From assembly GCF_900106925.1 (NCBI RefSeq), contig NZ_FNNZ01000003.1:290092-354091 (forward strand): 64,000 bases of DNA, given 5' to 3'. Shown one piece after another: positions 1-9,160 of this stretch. Below the pieces are notes generated by a model, which was not told where the DNA came from, did not search any database, and saw only the letters and a program-made list of their open reading frames with translations. The stretch comes from Thiocapsa roseopersicina. GTDB taxonomy: Bacteria; Pseudomonadota; Gammaproteobacteria; Chromatiales; Chromatiaceae. Within the stretch, counting starts at the first letter, position 1, and the number at the start of each line of letters is the position of its first letter. Both the position numbers and the translations under genes were made by a program.

Positions 1-625
1 GCCCGTGGGCATCGTCGACCAGGAGCCAGGCGTCCGCGCGGCGCGCGATCAGGACGAGCGCGGGCAAGGGGGCGAGGTCGCCGTCCATGCTGAAGACGCC
101 GTCGCTGGCGATCATCCGCGTGTCTCGGTCGCCGATCAGGCGGTCGAGCTCGGCCGTATCGGCATGCGGATAACGGCGCAGGGCCGCGCGCGCGAGGAGG
201 GCGCCGTCGAGCAGCGAGGCGTGGTTGAGCCGGTCCTGCCAGACGGTGTCGCCCCGGCCGCTCAGGGCCGAGATGATCCCTAGGTTCGCCATGTAGCCGG
301 TCGAGAAGAGGAGCGCACGGGGTCGCCCGGTGAAGTCGGCCAGCTCCTCTTCCAAGGCATGATGGGCGGCGCTGTGTCCGTTGACCAGATGGGCGGCACC
401 GCTGCCGACGCCCCAACGCTCCGCCCCTCGCTGCAACGCGGCGATGACCTCGGGGTGATTGGCGAGCCCCAGGTAGTCGTTGCTGCAGAAGCTCAGCATC
501 GGGCGGCCGTCCACGATGGCCTCCGGTTGCTGCGGGCGGTCCTGCACGCGACGGCGTCGATAGAGCCCCGCCGCCCGCTGCTGTTCGAGCGCTTCGTCGA
601 GCACCTGGTCGAGGTCGGTGGTCAT
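1..625 (-). CDS. bioF: 8-amino-7-oxononanoate synthase, 3' end outside window
   Basis: Read on the minus strand from the ATG at 625-623, the frame stays open to the window edge (208 codons). The protein starts [13 protein letters not shown] and contains [14 protein letters not shown], the GxGxAHLVNGH stretch and LDGALLARA, all typical of the PLP-dependent alpha-oxoamine synthase BioF. It would join pimeloyl-ACP and L-alanine in biotin synthesis. The C-terminal half with the PLP-binding lysine lies outside the window. It follows the SDR gene by 34 bases on the same strand, so co-transcription is likely. KBL and serine palmitoyltransferase are relatives, but the N-terminus fits BioF best. Confidence 0.88.
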   Translation of the reverse strand, partial: MTTDLDQVLDEALEQQRAAGLYRRRRVQDRPQQPEAIVDGRPMLSFCSNDYLGLANHPEVIAALQRGAERWGVGSGAAHLVNGHSAAHHALEEELADFTGRPRALLFSTGYMANLGIISALSGRGDTVWQDRLNHASLLDGALLARAALRRYPHADTAELDRLIGDRDTRMIASDGVFSMDGDLAPLPALVLIARRADAWLLVDDAHG

Positions 626-659
626 GGCTTACGCATCGGCTGCGTTCCAGCTGGGGCGA

Positions 660-1439
660 TCAACCCGGGTCTTGCGCCTGAAGCGCCGCGCCGTTGGTTC
701 CCCGTCCGTCCGGCCCGAGCAGGCGGACGTAGACGCCGGCAATGGTCTCGGGCAAGGGGTTGTTCAGCGCGTTCTCGCCTGGATAAAGACGGGCGCGCAA
801 GGCGGTCCGGACCACGCCGGGGTCGATGCTGTTGACCCGAATCTTCCCGTTCTCGCGCATCTCCGCGGAAAGGACTTGCATGAGCCCTTCGATGCCGAAC
901 TTGGCCGCGGCGTATGCGCCCCAGTAGGCCAGCCCCTGACGACCGACGCGGTCCGAGGTAAAGAGCACGGAGGCGTCTTCGGAGGCCCGCAGCAGCGGCA
1001 TGCAGACCTGGGTGAGAAGAAACGGCGTGGTGAGATTGATGCGAATCACGCGATCCCATTCGCTCGCGTCGTAGTCGTCGATGCGGCTCAGGAAGGGCGC
1101 GTAGGAGGCGCAATGGGCGAGTCCATCGAGACGACCGAAGGCATCCCCGAGGACATTGGCGGCGGCGAGGAAATCGTCCTCCGTCGCGGTCTCCGGGTTC
1201 AGCGGCAGGATCGCTGGCTCCGGCCCGCCGTCGGCCTCGATTTGGTCGTAGACGTCGGTGAGGTCAGACTCGTTGGATTGCGACAGGACGACGCTCGCCC
1301 CGGCGGCCGCGCAGGCGAGCGCGACGGCGCGTCCGATCCCCTCGGCGGCGCCGGTCACCAGAATCACACGCCCGTCCAGTCGATCGGCGTCGGATTGTCC
1401 TTGGTCCATTGCTTGAAATGCCTCTTGCTCGGTTGTCAT
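660..1439 (-). CDS. SDR oxidoreductase, YciK-like
   Basis: A 259-residue classical short-chain dehydrogenase. The Rossmann motif TGAAEGIGRA is near residues 29-38, the catalytic serine lies in FTSDRVGRQG (about S162) and the YxxxK pair is Y176/K180. The sequence GAYAAAKFGIEGLMQVL and the PGVVRT loop resemble E. coli YciK, an NAD(P)H-dependent oxidoreductase of unknown substrate. It has a 20-residue N-terminal extension before the fold. It sits directly upstream of bioF and downstream of two palindromic elements; the substrate cannot be read from the sequence. Confidence 0.85.
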   Translation of the reverse strand: MTTEQEAFQAMDQGQSDADRLDGRVILVTGAAEGIGRAVALACAAAGASVVLSQSNESDLTDVYDQIEADGGPEPAILPLNPETATEDDFLAAANVLGDAFGRLDGLAHCASYAPFLSRIDDYDASEWDRVIRINLTTPFLLTQVCMPLLRASEDASVLFTSDRVGRQGLAYWGAYAAAKFGIEGLMQVLSAEMRENGKIRVNSIDPGVVRTALRARLYPGENALNNPLPETIAGVYVRLLGPDGRGTNGAALQAQDPG

Positions 1440-1482
1440 GATTCGAAATTATCGCCGCGATCGCGCGCAGCGGCATTGAGGA

Positions 1483-1569
1483 TTAAACCGCGCCCGGCGC
1501 GGTATGCGACGTTTTTGGATGGGATCGGCCCCGGCAGACTTGATCGCCGCTGGATTCGGCGCGGTTTAA
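1483..1569. repeat. 87-bp TIR element, copy A
   Basis: The ends are TTAAACCGCGCC (1483-1494) and GGCGCGGTTTAA (1558-1569), perfect inverted repeats of 12 bp. The 63-base interior is not shared with the other copies. It is one of six such elements in the window (1591, 11640, 12221, 12474, 35899). The two innermost bases are CC/GG here but TC/GA or GC/GC elsewhere, so the arms change together. It lies upstream of the SDR gene. Confidence 0.75.
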
Positions 1570-1590
1570 GATATTGAAATACATATTATT

Positions 1591-1676
1591 CTAAACTGCA
1601 TTCCCGCTGGTGGCCGTTGACAAACCAAACGTCGAGCTCACTCGAAAGTGAGCATCTCGCTCTGGACGCGGTTTAA
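1591..1676. repeat. 86-bp TIR element, copy F (decayed left arm)
   Basis: The right arm GACGCGGTTTAA (1665-1676) is intact. The left arm CTAAACTGCATT (1591-1602) is degenerate but at the expected distance. It lies 21 bases from copy A and 5 bases beyond the stop of the phytoene-synthase-like gene. Its interior holds a small hairpin, GCTCACT-CGAA-AGTGAGC (1636-1653). Confidence 0.5.
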
Positions 1677-1681
1677 ACCAG

Positions 1682-2521
1682 TCATTCGCGTCGACTTTCG
1701 CGCCAGGCGTTCCAGAGCTTGCGGATCGGGGTCAGGGCGATCCGCTGATCGGCGACATCAAAACCGCTGGCCGCGATTTCGGCGAGAAGGCGATCCGCGA
1801 GGCGGACGCGGATGCGGATCACGGCGGGCAAGCGGGGAAGATCATGGCTCATCCCGTCGCGATGGCGCTCCAGATCTCCGGCAAGATCGGCCAGCAGCGG
1901 CGCCAGATGCTTGCGGATCTCGGTCGGCGTCTGGGCGGTGTGACTCATCCCGTGTCGACTCAGTCGATCCTCGGGCAGGAAGCCGCACCGTTCATGACGC
2001 AGCAGGCGACCGCTGTCCCGCACGAGCTCGACCAGGCCGCAATAGCTCCCGGCGGATCGGACAGCGGCCAGTCCGGCTGGCGTGGTCTCGCCGTGGGCAC
2101 GGGCGATCAGTTCGCAGAGCGCGCCGAGATCCAGGTCGGCCAGGGCCGCAAGGGCGGCGACGTCCCGCACACGCCGATCCGCCAGGATCGCTTCCGTCCC
2201 CAGGACGATGTCGACGAAGGGTTGTCGCGGCAGCTTGGCCCGCGCGATCAGCGGACCGAGCGACAGCCCGATCGGATGCCGACCCGTGCCCGCAAAGATG
2301 CGCTCGAACTCGTCGTTCCACCATGCGAGCTTGCGTGCGGCCACCCCGCGGTCCGAAACCTCATCGACGACCGATCGCACCAGATGACGCCAGCCGAGCA
2401 GTGCGGCCAGATCATCGCGCAACCCGAGCGGTGCAAAGCGCACGCTGTAATACGCGGACGAGCCGGGCGGGGTTGCGGGATTCGGGAAGGCCCACTCTGT
2501 CGCTGCGGGCGCGCCCTGCAT
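1682..2521 (-). CDS. Squalene/phytoene synthase-like protein, second Asp motif degenerate
   Basis: About 279 residues from the ATG at 2521, which shares one base with the ubiG stop (TGATG); a TTG one codon earlier is also possible. The N-terminal SSAYYSVRF, the first aspartate motif DEVSD, KLAWWNDEFERIFAG and later ELVRDSGRLL...GFLPEDRL follow the squalene/phytoene synthase pattern. The second Asp motif, normally DxxxD in RDVxED, reads DSGRL, so the second metal-binding aspartate is missing. Family members lacking a full pair (NDUFAF6-like) are thought to be non-synthases. Coupling to ubiG suggests a link to quinone or respiratory assembly, but that is inference. Confidence 0.72.
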   Translation of the reverse strand: MQGAPAATEWAFPNPATPPGSSAYYSVRFAPLGLRDDLAALLGWRHLVRSVVDEVSDRGVAARKLAWWNDEFERIFAGTGRHPIGLSLGPLIARAKLPRQPFVDIVLGTEAILADRRVRDVAALAALADLDLGALCELIARAHGETTPAGLAAVRSAGSYCGLVELVRDSGRLLRHERCGFLPEDRLSRHGMSHTAQTPTEIRKHLAPLLADLAGDLERHRDGMSHDLPRLPAVIRIRVRLADRLLAEIAASGFDVADQRIALTPIRKLWNAWRESRRE

Positions 2522-3240
2522 CAATCGGAATCGCGCACGCAGGTCACGAGATAGTTGACGTCGAGATCATCCGGATCGAGGTGATAGGTCCGGGTCAGCG
2601 GGTTGTAGGTCATGCCCGTCATGTCGGTCGTGCGCAGATTGGTCGGTCGGATCCAGGAGTGCAGCTCCGAGGGGCGGATGAAGCGCGCGTAGTCGTGGGT
2701 GCCCTTGGGCAGGAGACCCATCAGATACTCGGCGCCCAGAATGGCGAAGAGATAGGACTTGGGATTGCGGTTCAGGGTCGAGAAGACCACCGTCCCGCCC
2801 GGACGCACCAGACGCGCGCAGGCATCGACGATCGAGGCGGGGCTCGGCACGTGCTCGAGCATCTCCATGCAGGTGACCAGATCGAAGCTGTTCGGCTGCT
2901 CCGCTGCGAGCACCTCGACCGGCACGAGCCGATAGCTGACCTCCACACCACTCTCGAGGGTGTGGAGCTCGGCGACACGCAGCGGCATGGCTCCCATATC
3001 GATCCCGGTCACCTGCGCACCGCGCAGCGCCATCGATTCGGACAGGATGCCGCCGCCGCAGCCCACATCCAGAACGCGCTTGCCGGCCAACCCGCCAGCC
3101 GCGCGCTCGATGTAGTCCAGGCGCAGCGGATTGATCTCGTGCAGTGCCTTGAACTCGCTGTGCGGATCCCACCAGCGAGAGGCCAGCTCCTCGAACTTGC
3201 TGATCTCGGCGTGATCGACGTTGTGGATGGTTTCGGTCAT
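2521..3240 (-). CDS. ubiG: Ubiquinone biosynthesis O-methyltransferase
   Basis: A 239-residue class I SAM methyltransferase. It opens with [19 protein letters not shown], the UbiG signature. The SAM-binding motif [14 protein letters not shown] is near residues 55-68, and CMEMLEHVP and the C-terminal [13 protein letters not shown] are also diagnostic. UbiG performs both O-methylations of the ubiquinone ring. Its usual gammaproteobacterial neighbour gph is absent; instead a phytoene-synthase-like gene overlaps its stop by one base. Confidence 0.95.
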   Translation of the reverse strand: MTETIHNVDHAEISKFEELASRWWDPHSEFKALHEINPLRLDYIERAAGGLAGKRVLDVGCGGGILSESMALRGAQVTGIDMGAMPLRVAELHTLESGVEVSYRLVPVEVLAAEQPNSFDLVTCMEMLEHVPSPASIVDACARLVRPGGTVVFSTLNRNPKSYLFAILGAEYLMGLLPKGTHDYARFIRPSELHSWIRPTNLRTTDMTGMTYNPLTRTYHLDPDDLDVNYLVTCVRDSD

Positions 3241-3336
3241 CGTCTGCGGCCCCGGCGGTGTGCTGTCGACATGTCAATGATGGCCATGTCGGTCTGATCG
3301 GGCCGCAATTCTACACCGCGAAGCCCCCGCGACGGA

Positions 3337-3500
3337 TCAGCGTCGGCCGCTCTCGGGCAAAAAGCCGGGTGCGAGGATCTGCTCGAGCGCGTAAGGACAG
3401 GTGCCGGGAAAGGCTGTTTCGGGCAGACCCGATTCACGCGCGGCATCCCGGACAGCTTTGGGATAGATCATCGCCAGCGCCGTGTCCAATGACGGACGTA
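3337..3500 (-). pseudogene. DUF29-family C-terminal remnant
   Basis: The last 50 residues of a minus-strand frame (LDTALAMIYPKAVRDAA, then TAFPGTCPYALEQIL and APGFLPE) match the C-terminal end of DUF29 proteins as I remember that family. The upstream part of the frame is low-complexity, shadow-like sequence with no DUF29 features. I read it as the 3' stump of a lost gene. Confidence 0.5.
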
Positions 3501-3647
3501 TGCCGGGCATGGTTCGGTCCAGCGGAAGCGGCGGCCGTGATCCCTGCCGGGGCCGGTCGGATTTGCCGCCGCCGCTTGCCGAATCTATAGTCATGCCATC
3601 TCGGCCGGTACAGGTTTCACCTTGTTCTCGATCGGCAACGCCGACAC

Positions 3648-3684
3648 CCCCGGGAGAGTCGACTGCAAGTCGACTCTCCCGGGG
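3648..3684. repeat. Perfect 17-bp stem, 3-base loop hairpin
   Basis: CCCCGGGAGAGTCGACT (3648-3664) and AGTCGACTCTCCCGGGG (3668-3684) are perfect inverted repeats around GCA. There is no T-run, so it is not a standard intrinsic terminator. It may be a REP-like hairpin or an mRNA end element. It lies 165 bases upstream of glyA. Confidence 0.8.
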
Positions 3685-3849
3685 CGATTTCTGCTCCGAG
3701 CGAGACCGATTCCGTTCAAACCCGTCCCTCCGCGGGATTGCCAATCCTCACGACATCCCTGACCTCCTCGGATCTGCGCGACCCAGATAGCGACGCGGGA
3801 CCGAAAAATCGATATACTGTGCGGCTTTGCGCCGCCGGGGGAATGAACG

Positions 3850-5106
3850 ATGTTCGAGAAAAGCATGCAGATCAGCGACTATGATCCTGAGCTCTGGGGT
3901 GCCATCCAGAACGAGGAGCGCCGTCAGGAGGAGCACGTCGAGCTCATCGCCTCCGAGAACTACGCGAGCCCGCGTGTCTTGGCGGCTCAGGGCAGCGTGC
4001 TGACCAACAAGTATGCCGAGGGTTATCCGGGCAAGCGCTACTACGGCGGCTGCGAGTATGTCGACGTGGCCGAGCAGTTGGCGATCGATCGCGCCAAGCA
4101 GCTGTTCGGCGCCGACTATGCCAACGTCCAGCCGCATTCCGGCTCGCAGGCCAACGCGGCGGTCTTCATGGCGCTGTGTGAGCCCGGCGACACGGTACTC
4201 GGTATGAGCCTGGCGCACGGCGGTCACCTCACCCACGGCGCTAAGCCGAACTTCTCGGGCAAGATCTACAACGCGGTTCAGTACGGACTGGATCCGGCGA
4301 CCGGCGAGATCGACTACGCCGAGGTCGAGCGCTTGGCCAACGCGCATCGTCCGAAGATGATCATCGCCGGCTTCTCGGCCTACTCGCGGATTGTCGACTG
4401 GGCGCGCTTCCGGACCATCGCCGATGCCGTCGGCGCTTATTTGATGGTCGATATGGCGCATGTCGCCGGTCTGGTTGCGGGCGGCGTCTACCCGAGCCCG
4501 GTGCAGATCGCCGACGTCACCACGACGACCACCCACAAGACACTGCGCGGTCCGCGCGGCGGCTTGATCCTGGCCAAGGCCAACCCCGAGCTTGAAAAGA
4601 AGTTCAACTCGCTGGTCTTCCCGGGCACCCAGGGCGGTCCCCTGATGCATGTGATCGCCGCCAAGGCGGTGGCCTTCAAAGAGGCGTTGGAGCCGAGCTT
4701 CAAGGCCTACCAGCAGCAGGTCGTTCTGAACGCGCAGACGATGGCCGAGGTCTTTCTCTCGCGCGGTTTCGATGTGGTCTCGGGCGGGACGAACGATCAT
4801 CTCTTCTTGGTCAGCTTTATCGAGCAGGGTTTGACCGGCAAGGAGGTCGACGCCTGGTTGGGCGCGGCCAACATCACCGTCAACAAGAATGCGGTGCCCA
4901 ACGATCCGCAGTCGCCTTTCGTTACCAGCGGAATCCGTGTCGGCACGCCCGCGATCACCACGCGTGGTTTCGGGACCGACGAGGCGCGCGATCTGGCCGG
5001 CTGGATGTGCGATCTGATCGATGCGCGCGGCGATCAGGCGACCATCGATGCGGTCAAGACCAAGGTGCTGGCCCTCTGCAAACGCTTTCCCGTTTACGAG
5101 CGTTGA
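3850..5106 (+). CDS. glyA: Serine hydroxymethyltransferase
   Basis: 418 residues, full family length. It converts serine and tetrahydrofolate to glycine and methylene-tetrahydrofolate in the cytosol. Signature stretches include [42 protein letters not shown] (D201, H204) and [15 protein letters not shown] with the PLP lysine at K230. It ends immediately before nrdR (stop 5104-5106, next ATG 5107), which suggests an operon leading into the rib genes. Confidence 0.97.
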   Translation: MFEKSMQISDYDPELWGAIQNEERRQEEHVELIASENYASPRVLAAQGSVLTNKYAEGYPGKRYYGGCEYVDVAEQLAIDRAKQLFGADYANVQPHSGSQANAAVFMALCEPGDTVLGMSLAHGGHLTHGAKPNFSGKIYNAVQYGLDPATGEIDYAEVERLANAHRPKMIIAGFSAYSRIVDWARFRTIADAVGAYLMVDMAHVAGLVAGGVYPSPVQIADVTTTTTHKTLRGPRGGLILAKANPELEKKFNSLVFPGTQGGPLMHVIAAKAVAFKEALEPSFKAYQQQVVLNAQTMAEVFLSRGFDVVSGGTNDHLFLVSFIEQGLTGKEVDAWLGAANITVNKNAVPNDPQSPFVTSGIRVGTPAITTRGFGTDEARDLAGWMCDLIDARGDQATIDAVKTKVLALCKRFPVYER

Positions 5107-5619
5107 ATGCGCTGCCCCTTCTGCGGCGCCCAGGATACCAAGGTGGTGGACTCGCGTCTTTCCGGTGAGGGCGACCAGGTGCGCAGGCGGCGCAAGTGCG
5201 TCGTCTGTCACGAACGCTTCACGACCTTCGAGACGGCGGAGCTGAATCTGCCGCGTGTCGTGAAGCGCGACGGCAGCCGTGCGCCCTTCGACGGACGCAA
5301 GCTGCGCTCCGGGATGATGCGGGCGCTGGAGAAGCGGCCGGTGAGCACCGACGAGATCGACAGCGCCATGTGGCGGATCCAGCGCAAGCTGATGTCGAGC
5401 GGCGAGAGCGAGGTCCCGGCCCTGCGCATCGGCGAGCTGGTGATGGAGGAGCTGCGTCAGCTCGATCAGGTCGCCTACGTGCGCTTCGCCTCCGTCTATC
5501 GCAAGTTCGAGGACGTTGCCGCCTTCCGCGAAGAGATCGAGCGGCTCGAGCAGCAGCCGACGCCCGAGGTCAAGCGTCAGCAGTTGGATCTGCTCCAGGA
5601 GCTGGAGCCCAAGCCTTGA
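5107..5619 (+). CDS. nrdR: Transcriptional repressor NrdR
   Basis: 170 residues. The N-terminal zinc ribbon uses C3, C6, C31 and C34 (MRCPFCG...CVVCHERF), followed by an ATP-cone domain ([16 protein letters not shown]...). NrdR senses nucleotides through the ATP cone and represses ribonucleotide reductase genes at NrdR boxes. It starts with no gap after glyA. The C-terminus ends in an E/Q-rich tail. Confidence 0.95.
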   Translation: MRCPFCGAQDTKVVDSRLSGEGDQVRRRRKCVVCHERFTTFETAELNLPRVVKRDGSRAPFDGRKLRSGMMRALEKRPVSTDEIDSAMWRIQRKLMSSGESEVPALRIGELVMEELRQLDQVAYVRFASVYRKFEDVAAFREEIERLEQQPTPEVKRQQLDLLQELEPKP

Positions 5620-6794
5620 CGACCGGGTCGGATGACGCGCCGAGGAGCGGGCCGGCTCCGGGTGCCGACCATGCGTTCATGGCGCGTGCCGTTCAGCTCG
5701 CCGAGCTGGGTCGCTTTACGACCGACCCCAATCCGCGCGTCGGCTGCCTGATCGTCCGTGACGGTGTTGTCGTCGGCGAGGGTTGGCACCGGCGCGCCGG
5801 GGAGCCGCATGCCGAGCGCCACGCCCTGATCGAGGCGGGCGAGCGTGCCCGCGGCGCCACCGCCTATGTGACGCTGGAGCCCTGCTGTCACCAAGGCCGC
5901 ACGCCGCCCTGCACCGACGGTCTGCTGGAGGCCGATGTCGCACGGGTGGTCTGCGCCATGGTGGACCCGAATCCGCTGGTCGCCGGGCGGGGATTGCGAC
6001 TGCTCGCCGAGGCCGGTGTTGCCGTCGAGACCGGCCTGCTCGAGGCCGAGGCGCGAGCGCTCAATCCGGGCTTCATCAAACGGATGGAGCAGGGTCGTCC
6101 TTATGTGCGCTGCAAGCTTGCGGCGAGCCTGGACGGGCGCACCGCGATGGCGAGCGGCGAGAGTCAATGGATCACCGGCGAGGCGGCACGCCGCGACGTG
6201 CAGCGCCTGCGCGCCGGCAGCTCGGCGATCCTCACCGGGATCGGGACCCTGCTGGCGGATGATCCGAGCCTGAATGTTCGGCTCGGTGCGGAGGAACTGC
6301 CTGGGATGCGACCGGGCGAGGGGATTCGCCAGCCGCTGCGGGTTGTCCTCGACAGCCGCTGGCGCACGCCGCCGACCGCCCGCATCCTGACGTTGCCGGG
6401 GACGACCCTGATCGTCGGTGCGGTCGACGACCCCCGGCGGATGGCCGAGCTGAAGGGCGCAGGTGCCGAGGTCTATCTCTGCCCCGGTGACTCGGGGCGG
6501 GTCGACCTCGGTGCTCTCATGAGCGAGCTGGCCCGGCGCGAGATCAACGAGGTGCTCCTGGAGACCGGGCCGACCCTCGCCGGGGCGGCCATCTCCGAAG
6601 GGCTGGTCGACGAGATCCTGATCTACCTGGCGCCGCATCTGATGGGCGACGCGGGACGCGGCCTGTTCAGCCTGCCCGGAATCGATCGGATGCGCGATCG
6701 TATCCCGCTCGCGATCGTCGATGTTCGCGCCGTCGGCCGAGATCTGCGCGTCACAGCTCGCCCGGAGCCGACCGGTACTGCTCGTGGGTCCTAG
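5616..6794 (+). CDS. ribD: Bifunctional pyrimidine deaminase/reductase RibD
   Basis: Two domains. The N-terminal deaminase has zinc motifs HAERHAL and [11 protein letters not shown]; the C-terminal reductase begins near [18 protein letters not shown] and includes [15 protein letters not shown]. Together they carry out the second and third steps from GTP to riboflavin. I place the start at the TTG at 5616 (overlapping the nrdR stop as TTGA), giving 392 residues and keeping the conserved segment before [10 protein letters not shown]. The ATG at 5679 would start inside that segment. Its TAG stop lies inside the left arm of a palindromic repeat. Confidence 0.93.
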   Translation: MTTGSDDAPRSGPAPGADHAFMARAVQLAELGRFTTDPNPRVGCLIVRDGVVVGEGWHRRAGEPHAERHALIEAGERARGATAYVTLEPCCHQGRTPPCTDGLLEADVARVVCAMVDPNPLVAGRGLRLLAEAGVAVETGLLEAEARALNPGFIKRMEQGRPYVRCKLAASLDGRTAMASGESQWITGEAARRDVQRLRAGSSAILTGIGTLLADDPSLNVRLGAEELPGMRPGEGIRQPLRVVLDSRWRTPPTARILTLPGTTLIVGAVDDPRRMAELKGAGAEVYLCPGDSGRVDLGALMSELARREINEVLLETGPTLAGAAISEGLVDEILIYLAPHLMGDAGRGLFSLPGIDRMRDRIPLAIVDVRAVGRDLRVTARPEPTGTARGS

Positions 6795-6923
6795 GTCGGA
6801 TTAGGCGCGCTGGTACGGCGTTCGATGGCGCGATCGACGTCGATGCGCGCCGTGATCCGACAGCAACGCGGGCGGATCGCTGCGATGGAGTCCGTCGGGT
6901 TACGCTGCGCTAACCCGACCTAC
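6791..6923. repeat. Palindromic intergenic repeat (GTAGGTCGGGTTA type)
   Basis: The left arm CTAGGTCGGATTAGGCGCGC starts at 6791. The right arm GTCGGGTTACGCTGCGCTAA continues to CCGACCTAC, ending at 6923. The right arm is itself palindromic. The same family occurs at 13582-13702. It fills the ribD-ribE gap and supplies the ribD stop codon. Confidence 0.7.
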
Positions 6924-6940
6924 ACTTGGCCATTGAAACC

Positions 6941-7615
6941 ATGTTCACCGGAATCATCCAATCCATCGGCCGGATCGAGCGGCTCGAGCCGCGCGGCGGC
7001 GACGTGCGCCTCTCGATCGATGCCGGGAAGCTTGATCTTGCGCGCGCGGCGCTCGGCGACAGCATCGCGGTCAACGGAATCTGTCTGACCGCTGTCGAGT
7101 TGACGGGGCGCGGTTTTGCCGCGGATGTCTCGCGCGAGACCCTCTCGCTCACGACGCTCGGAACACTTGCGCCCGGCAGCCCGGTCAATCTGGAGCCGGC
7201 ACTCACCTTGGCGACCCCGCTCGGCGGACACCTGGTCAGCGGTCATGTCGACGGCGTCGGGCAGATTATCGAGCAGCGCGAGGATGCGCGGTCTTGGCGA
7301 CTGCGCATCCAGGCCCCGGCCGAGCTGGCACGTTATATCGCGCCGAAGGGCTCCATCTGTGTCGACGGCACCAGCCTGACGGTCAACCAGGTGGACGGCG
7401 CGATCTTCGAGTTGAACATCGTGCCCCATACCCTTGAGGAGACCATCATCGGTGGCTATCGCAGCGGCACGCGGGTCAATCTCGAGGTGGACCTGATCGC
7501 TCGGTACCTCGAGCGTCTGCTGTTGGGCGATGCCGCGGCCGAGAACGGACCGGGGAAGTCGGGATTGACCATGGCGTTTCTCGCGCAGCATGGCTTCGCG
7601 AAATCCGCCGATTGA
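6941..7615 (+). CDS. ribE: Riboflavin synthase, alpha subunit
   Basis: 224 residues starting MFTGIIQSIGRIERL, the family's standard N-terminus; an upstream in-frame codon only adds five non-conserved residues. Two lumazine-binding repeats are visible: VNGICLTAVEL (about residues 46-56) with VSRETLSLTTLG, and VDGTSLTVNQV (about 144-154) with NIVPHTLEETI. It dismutates two lumazines to riboflavin and pairs with ribH downstream. The gene is also called ribC in some schemes. Confidence 0.95.
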   Translation: MFTGIIQSIGRIERLEPRGGDVRLSIDAGKLDLARAALGDSIAVNGICLTAVELTGRGFAADVSRETLSLTTLGTLAPGSPVNLEPALTLATPLGGHLVSGHVDGVGQIIEQREDARSWRLRIQAPAELARYIAPKGSICVDGTSLTVNQVDGAIFELNIVPHTLEETIIGGYRSGTRVNLEVDLIARYLERLLLGDAAAENGPGKSGLTMAFLAQHGFAKSAD

Positions 7616-7622
7616 CCATCGC

Positions 7623-7779
7623 CGTAGGATGGGTAGAGCCAAGCGAAACCCACCCTTCAAACCTCGGCATCTCGGGTCAGCTACGCGATAGCGCCGGAGT
7701 TGGAGTTACGGGTTTCGACGCCTTTTGTTCGTGGTGTTGGAGCGGGGGATGGGTTTCGCTGCACTCTACCCATCCTACG
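7623..7779. repeat. Palindromic intergenic repeat (GTAGGATGGGTAGAG type)
   Basis: The left arm CGTAGGATGGGTAGAGCCAA (7623) with GCGAAACCCACC pairs with GGATGGGTTTCGCTGCACTC and TACCCATCCTACG (ending 7779). It is a long imperfect inverted repeat of about 157 bases between ribE and ribBA. It belongs to a class of dispersed repeats often seen in gammaproteobacteria and differs from the element between ribD and ribE. Confidence 0.7.
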
Positions 7780-7825
7780 TTTAAGGTTAAACTAACCGGC
7801 TTTTCGCTCGGACGACATTTTAGTC

Positions 7826-8971
7826 ATGGGTAATTCAGGCCTCCACAGTACCGAAGAGATCATCGAGGAGCTCCGTCAGGGACGGATGGTCGTGATCATG
7901 GACGACGAGGATCGCGAGAACGAGGGCGATCTGCTCATGGCCGCCGATCGCGTGACCCCGGAGGCCGTGAACTTCATGGCCAAGTATGGGCGCGGCCTCA
8001 TTTGCCTGACCCTCAGCAAGGAGCACTGCGAGCGTCTGCGCCTGCCTATGATGGTCAGCGACAATCAGGCCGCCCATTCCACCGCCTTCACCGTTTCCAT
8101 CGAGGCGGCCCGCGGCGTGACGACCGGCATCTCGGCAGCCGATCGGGCCACGACCATCCAGGCCGCGGTCGCGCCGGACGCGCAGCCGAAGGATCTGGTC
8201 CAGCCCGGCCATATCTTCCCGCTCATGGCGCAACCCGGCGGGGTTCTGGTGCGGGCCGGTCATACCGAGGCCGGATGCGACTTGGCGCGTCTCGCCGGTT
8301 ATAGCCCTGCCGCCGTGATCGTCGAGATCCTGAACGAGGACGGCTCGATGGCGCGCCGGCCGGATCTCGAAGCTTTCGCCGAGACACACGGGCTGAAGAT
8401 CGGCACCATCGCGGATCTCATCCACTATCGGGTTCGGCACGAGAAGGCGGTCCTGCGCGAGTGCGAGTGCGAGCTGCGTACGGATCACGGGACCTTCCGC
8501 CTGGTGGCCTACAGGGATAGTATCGATAACGAGATCCACCTGGCCTTGACCCTCGGCGAGATCAGCCCGGAACGCCCGACCCTGGTCCGGGTGCATCTGC
8601 AAAATACCCTGTGCGACCTCTTCGGCACGCGTCACAACGCCTGCGGCTGGCCGCTGCAGGACGTGATGCGGCAGGTCGCGGCCGAAGGCGAGGGCGTGAT
8701 CGTGGTACTGCGCAACCGCGACAGCGCTGCCGACCTGCTGGCGCGTCTGAAGGACTTTCAGCTCCACGACGAGGACGACGTGGTCCCTGCCCGCCGCCAG
8801 GATCGCAATGCCCTGCGGACCTACGGGATCGGCGCCCAGATCCTCTCGGATATCGGCGTGCGCAAGATGCGCGTCATGAGTGCGCCCAAGGCGATGCACG
8901 CCATCTCGGGCTTCGATCTGGAGGTCGTCGAGTACACCGGCGGGAGGCCGGCGAGCGGTCCAGCGACCTGA
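7826..8971 (+). CDS. ribB: 3,4-dihydroxy-2-butanone 4-phosphate synthase with degenerate GTP cyclohydrolase II domain
   Basis: 381 residues. The DHBP synthase domain (about 1-210) is intact: [42 protein letters not shown]. The C-terminal half aligns in order with GTP cyclohydrolase II, but the zinc-cysteine loop (normally GDxFGSxRCDCG) reads [20 protein letters not shown] and lacks the Cys triad. This domain is probably not catalytic, a known situation in proteobacterial RibBA-like proteins. It makes the four-carbon precursor used by RibH. A separate active ribA must exist elsewhere. Confidence 0.92.
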   Translation: MGNSGLHSTEEIIEELRQGRMVVIMDDEDRENEGDLLMAADRVTPEAVNFMAKYGRGLICLTLSKEHCERLRLPMMVSDNQAAHSTAFTVSIEAARGVTTGISAADRATTIQAAVAPDAQPKDLVQPGHIFPLMAQPGGVLVRAGHTEAGCDLARLAGYSPAAVIVEILNEDGSMARRPDLEAFAETHGLKIGTIADLIHYRVRHEKAVLRECECELRTDHGTFRLVAYRDSIDNEIHLALTLGEISPERPTLVRVHLQNTLCDLFGTRHNACGWPLQDVMRQVAAEGEGVIVVLRNRDSAADLLARLKDFQLHDEDDVVPARRQDRNALRTYGIGAQILSDIGVRKMRVMSAPKAMHAISGFDLEVVEYTGGRPASGPAT

Positions 8972-9000
8972 GCCTTGGCGGACGCCGAGACGGAGAGGGC

Positions 9001-9143
9001 GAACCGCAAAGGCGCAAAGGACGCAAAGGATGACGAAGTGGCGATGCACGATTCGCCGACACCTCGTCGATAAGAATAGCTTCCGAGAATTCGGTTTGAA
9101 CCCCTTCGCGCCCTTCGCGCCCATTGCGCCTTTGCGGTTTGAA
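9001..9143. repeat. Inverted CGCAAAGGCGCAAAGG-type repeat
   Basis: GAACCGCAAAGGCGCAAAGG (9001-9020) and, near 9125-9143, GCGCCTTTGCGGTTTGAAT form inverted arms. The middle contains further copies of GCGCCCTTC. It fills the ribBA-ribH gap and is the third distinct palindromic repeat within this rib locus. Confidence 0.65.
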
Positions 9144-9160
9144 TCGAAACGAGCCAACCC

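Larger units (their letters stand above)
3241..3849. other. Intergenic region between ubiG and glyA
   Basis: This 609-base divergent gap contains the DUF29-like remnant (3337-3500), a strong hairpin (3648-3684) and a possible -10 box TATACT at 3813-3818 upstream of glyA. No convincing -35 is visible for that box. No glycine riboswitch was recognised. Confidence 0.5.

Noticed and set aside
3241..3849. Glycine riboswitch upstream of glyA
   Set aside because: No paired aptamer pattern was recognisable, and the region is explained by a gene remnant and one hairpin.
7616..7825. FMN riboswitch upstream of ribBA
   Set aside because: The gap is filled by a dispersed palindromic repeat and lacks the conserved RFN-element sequence.
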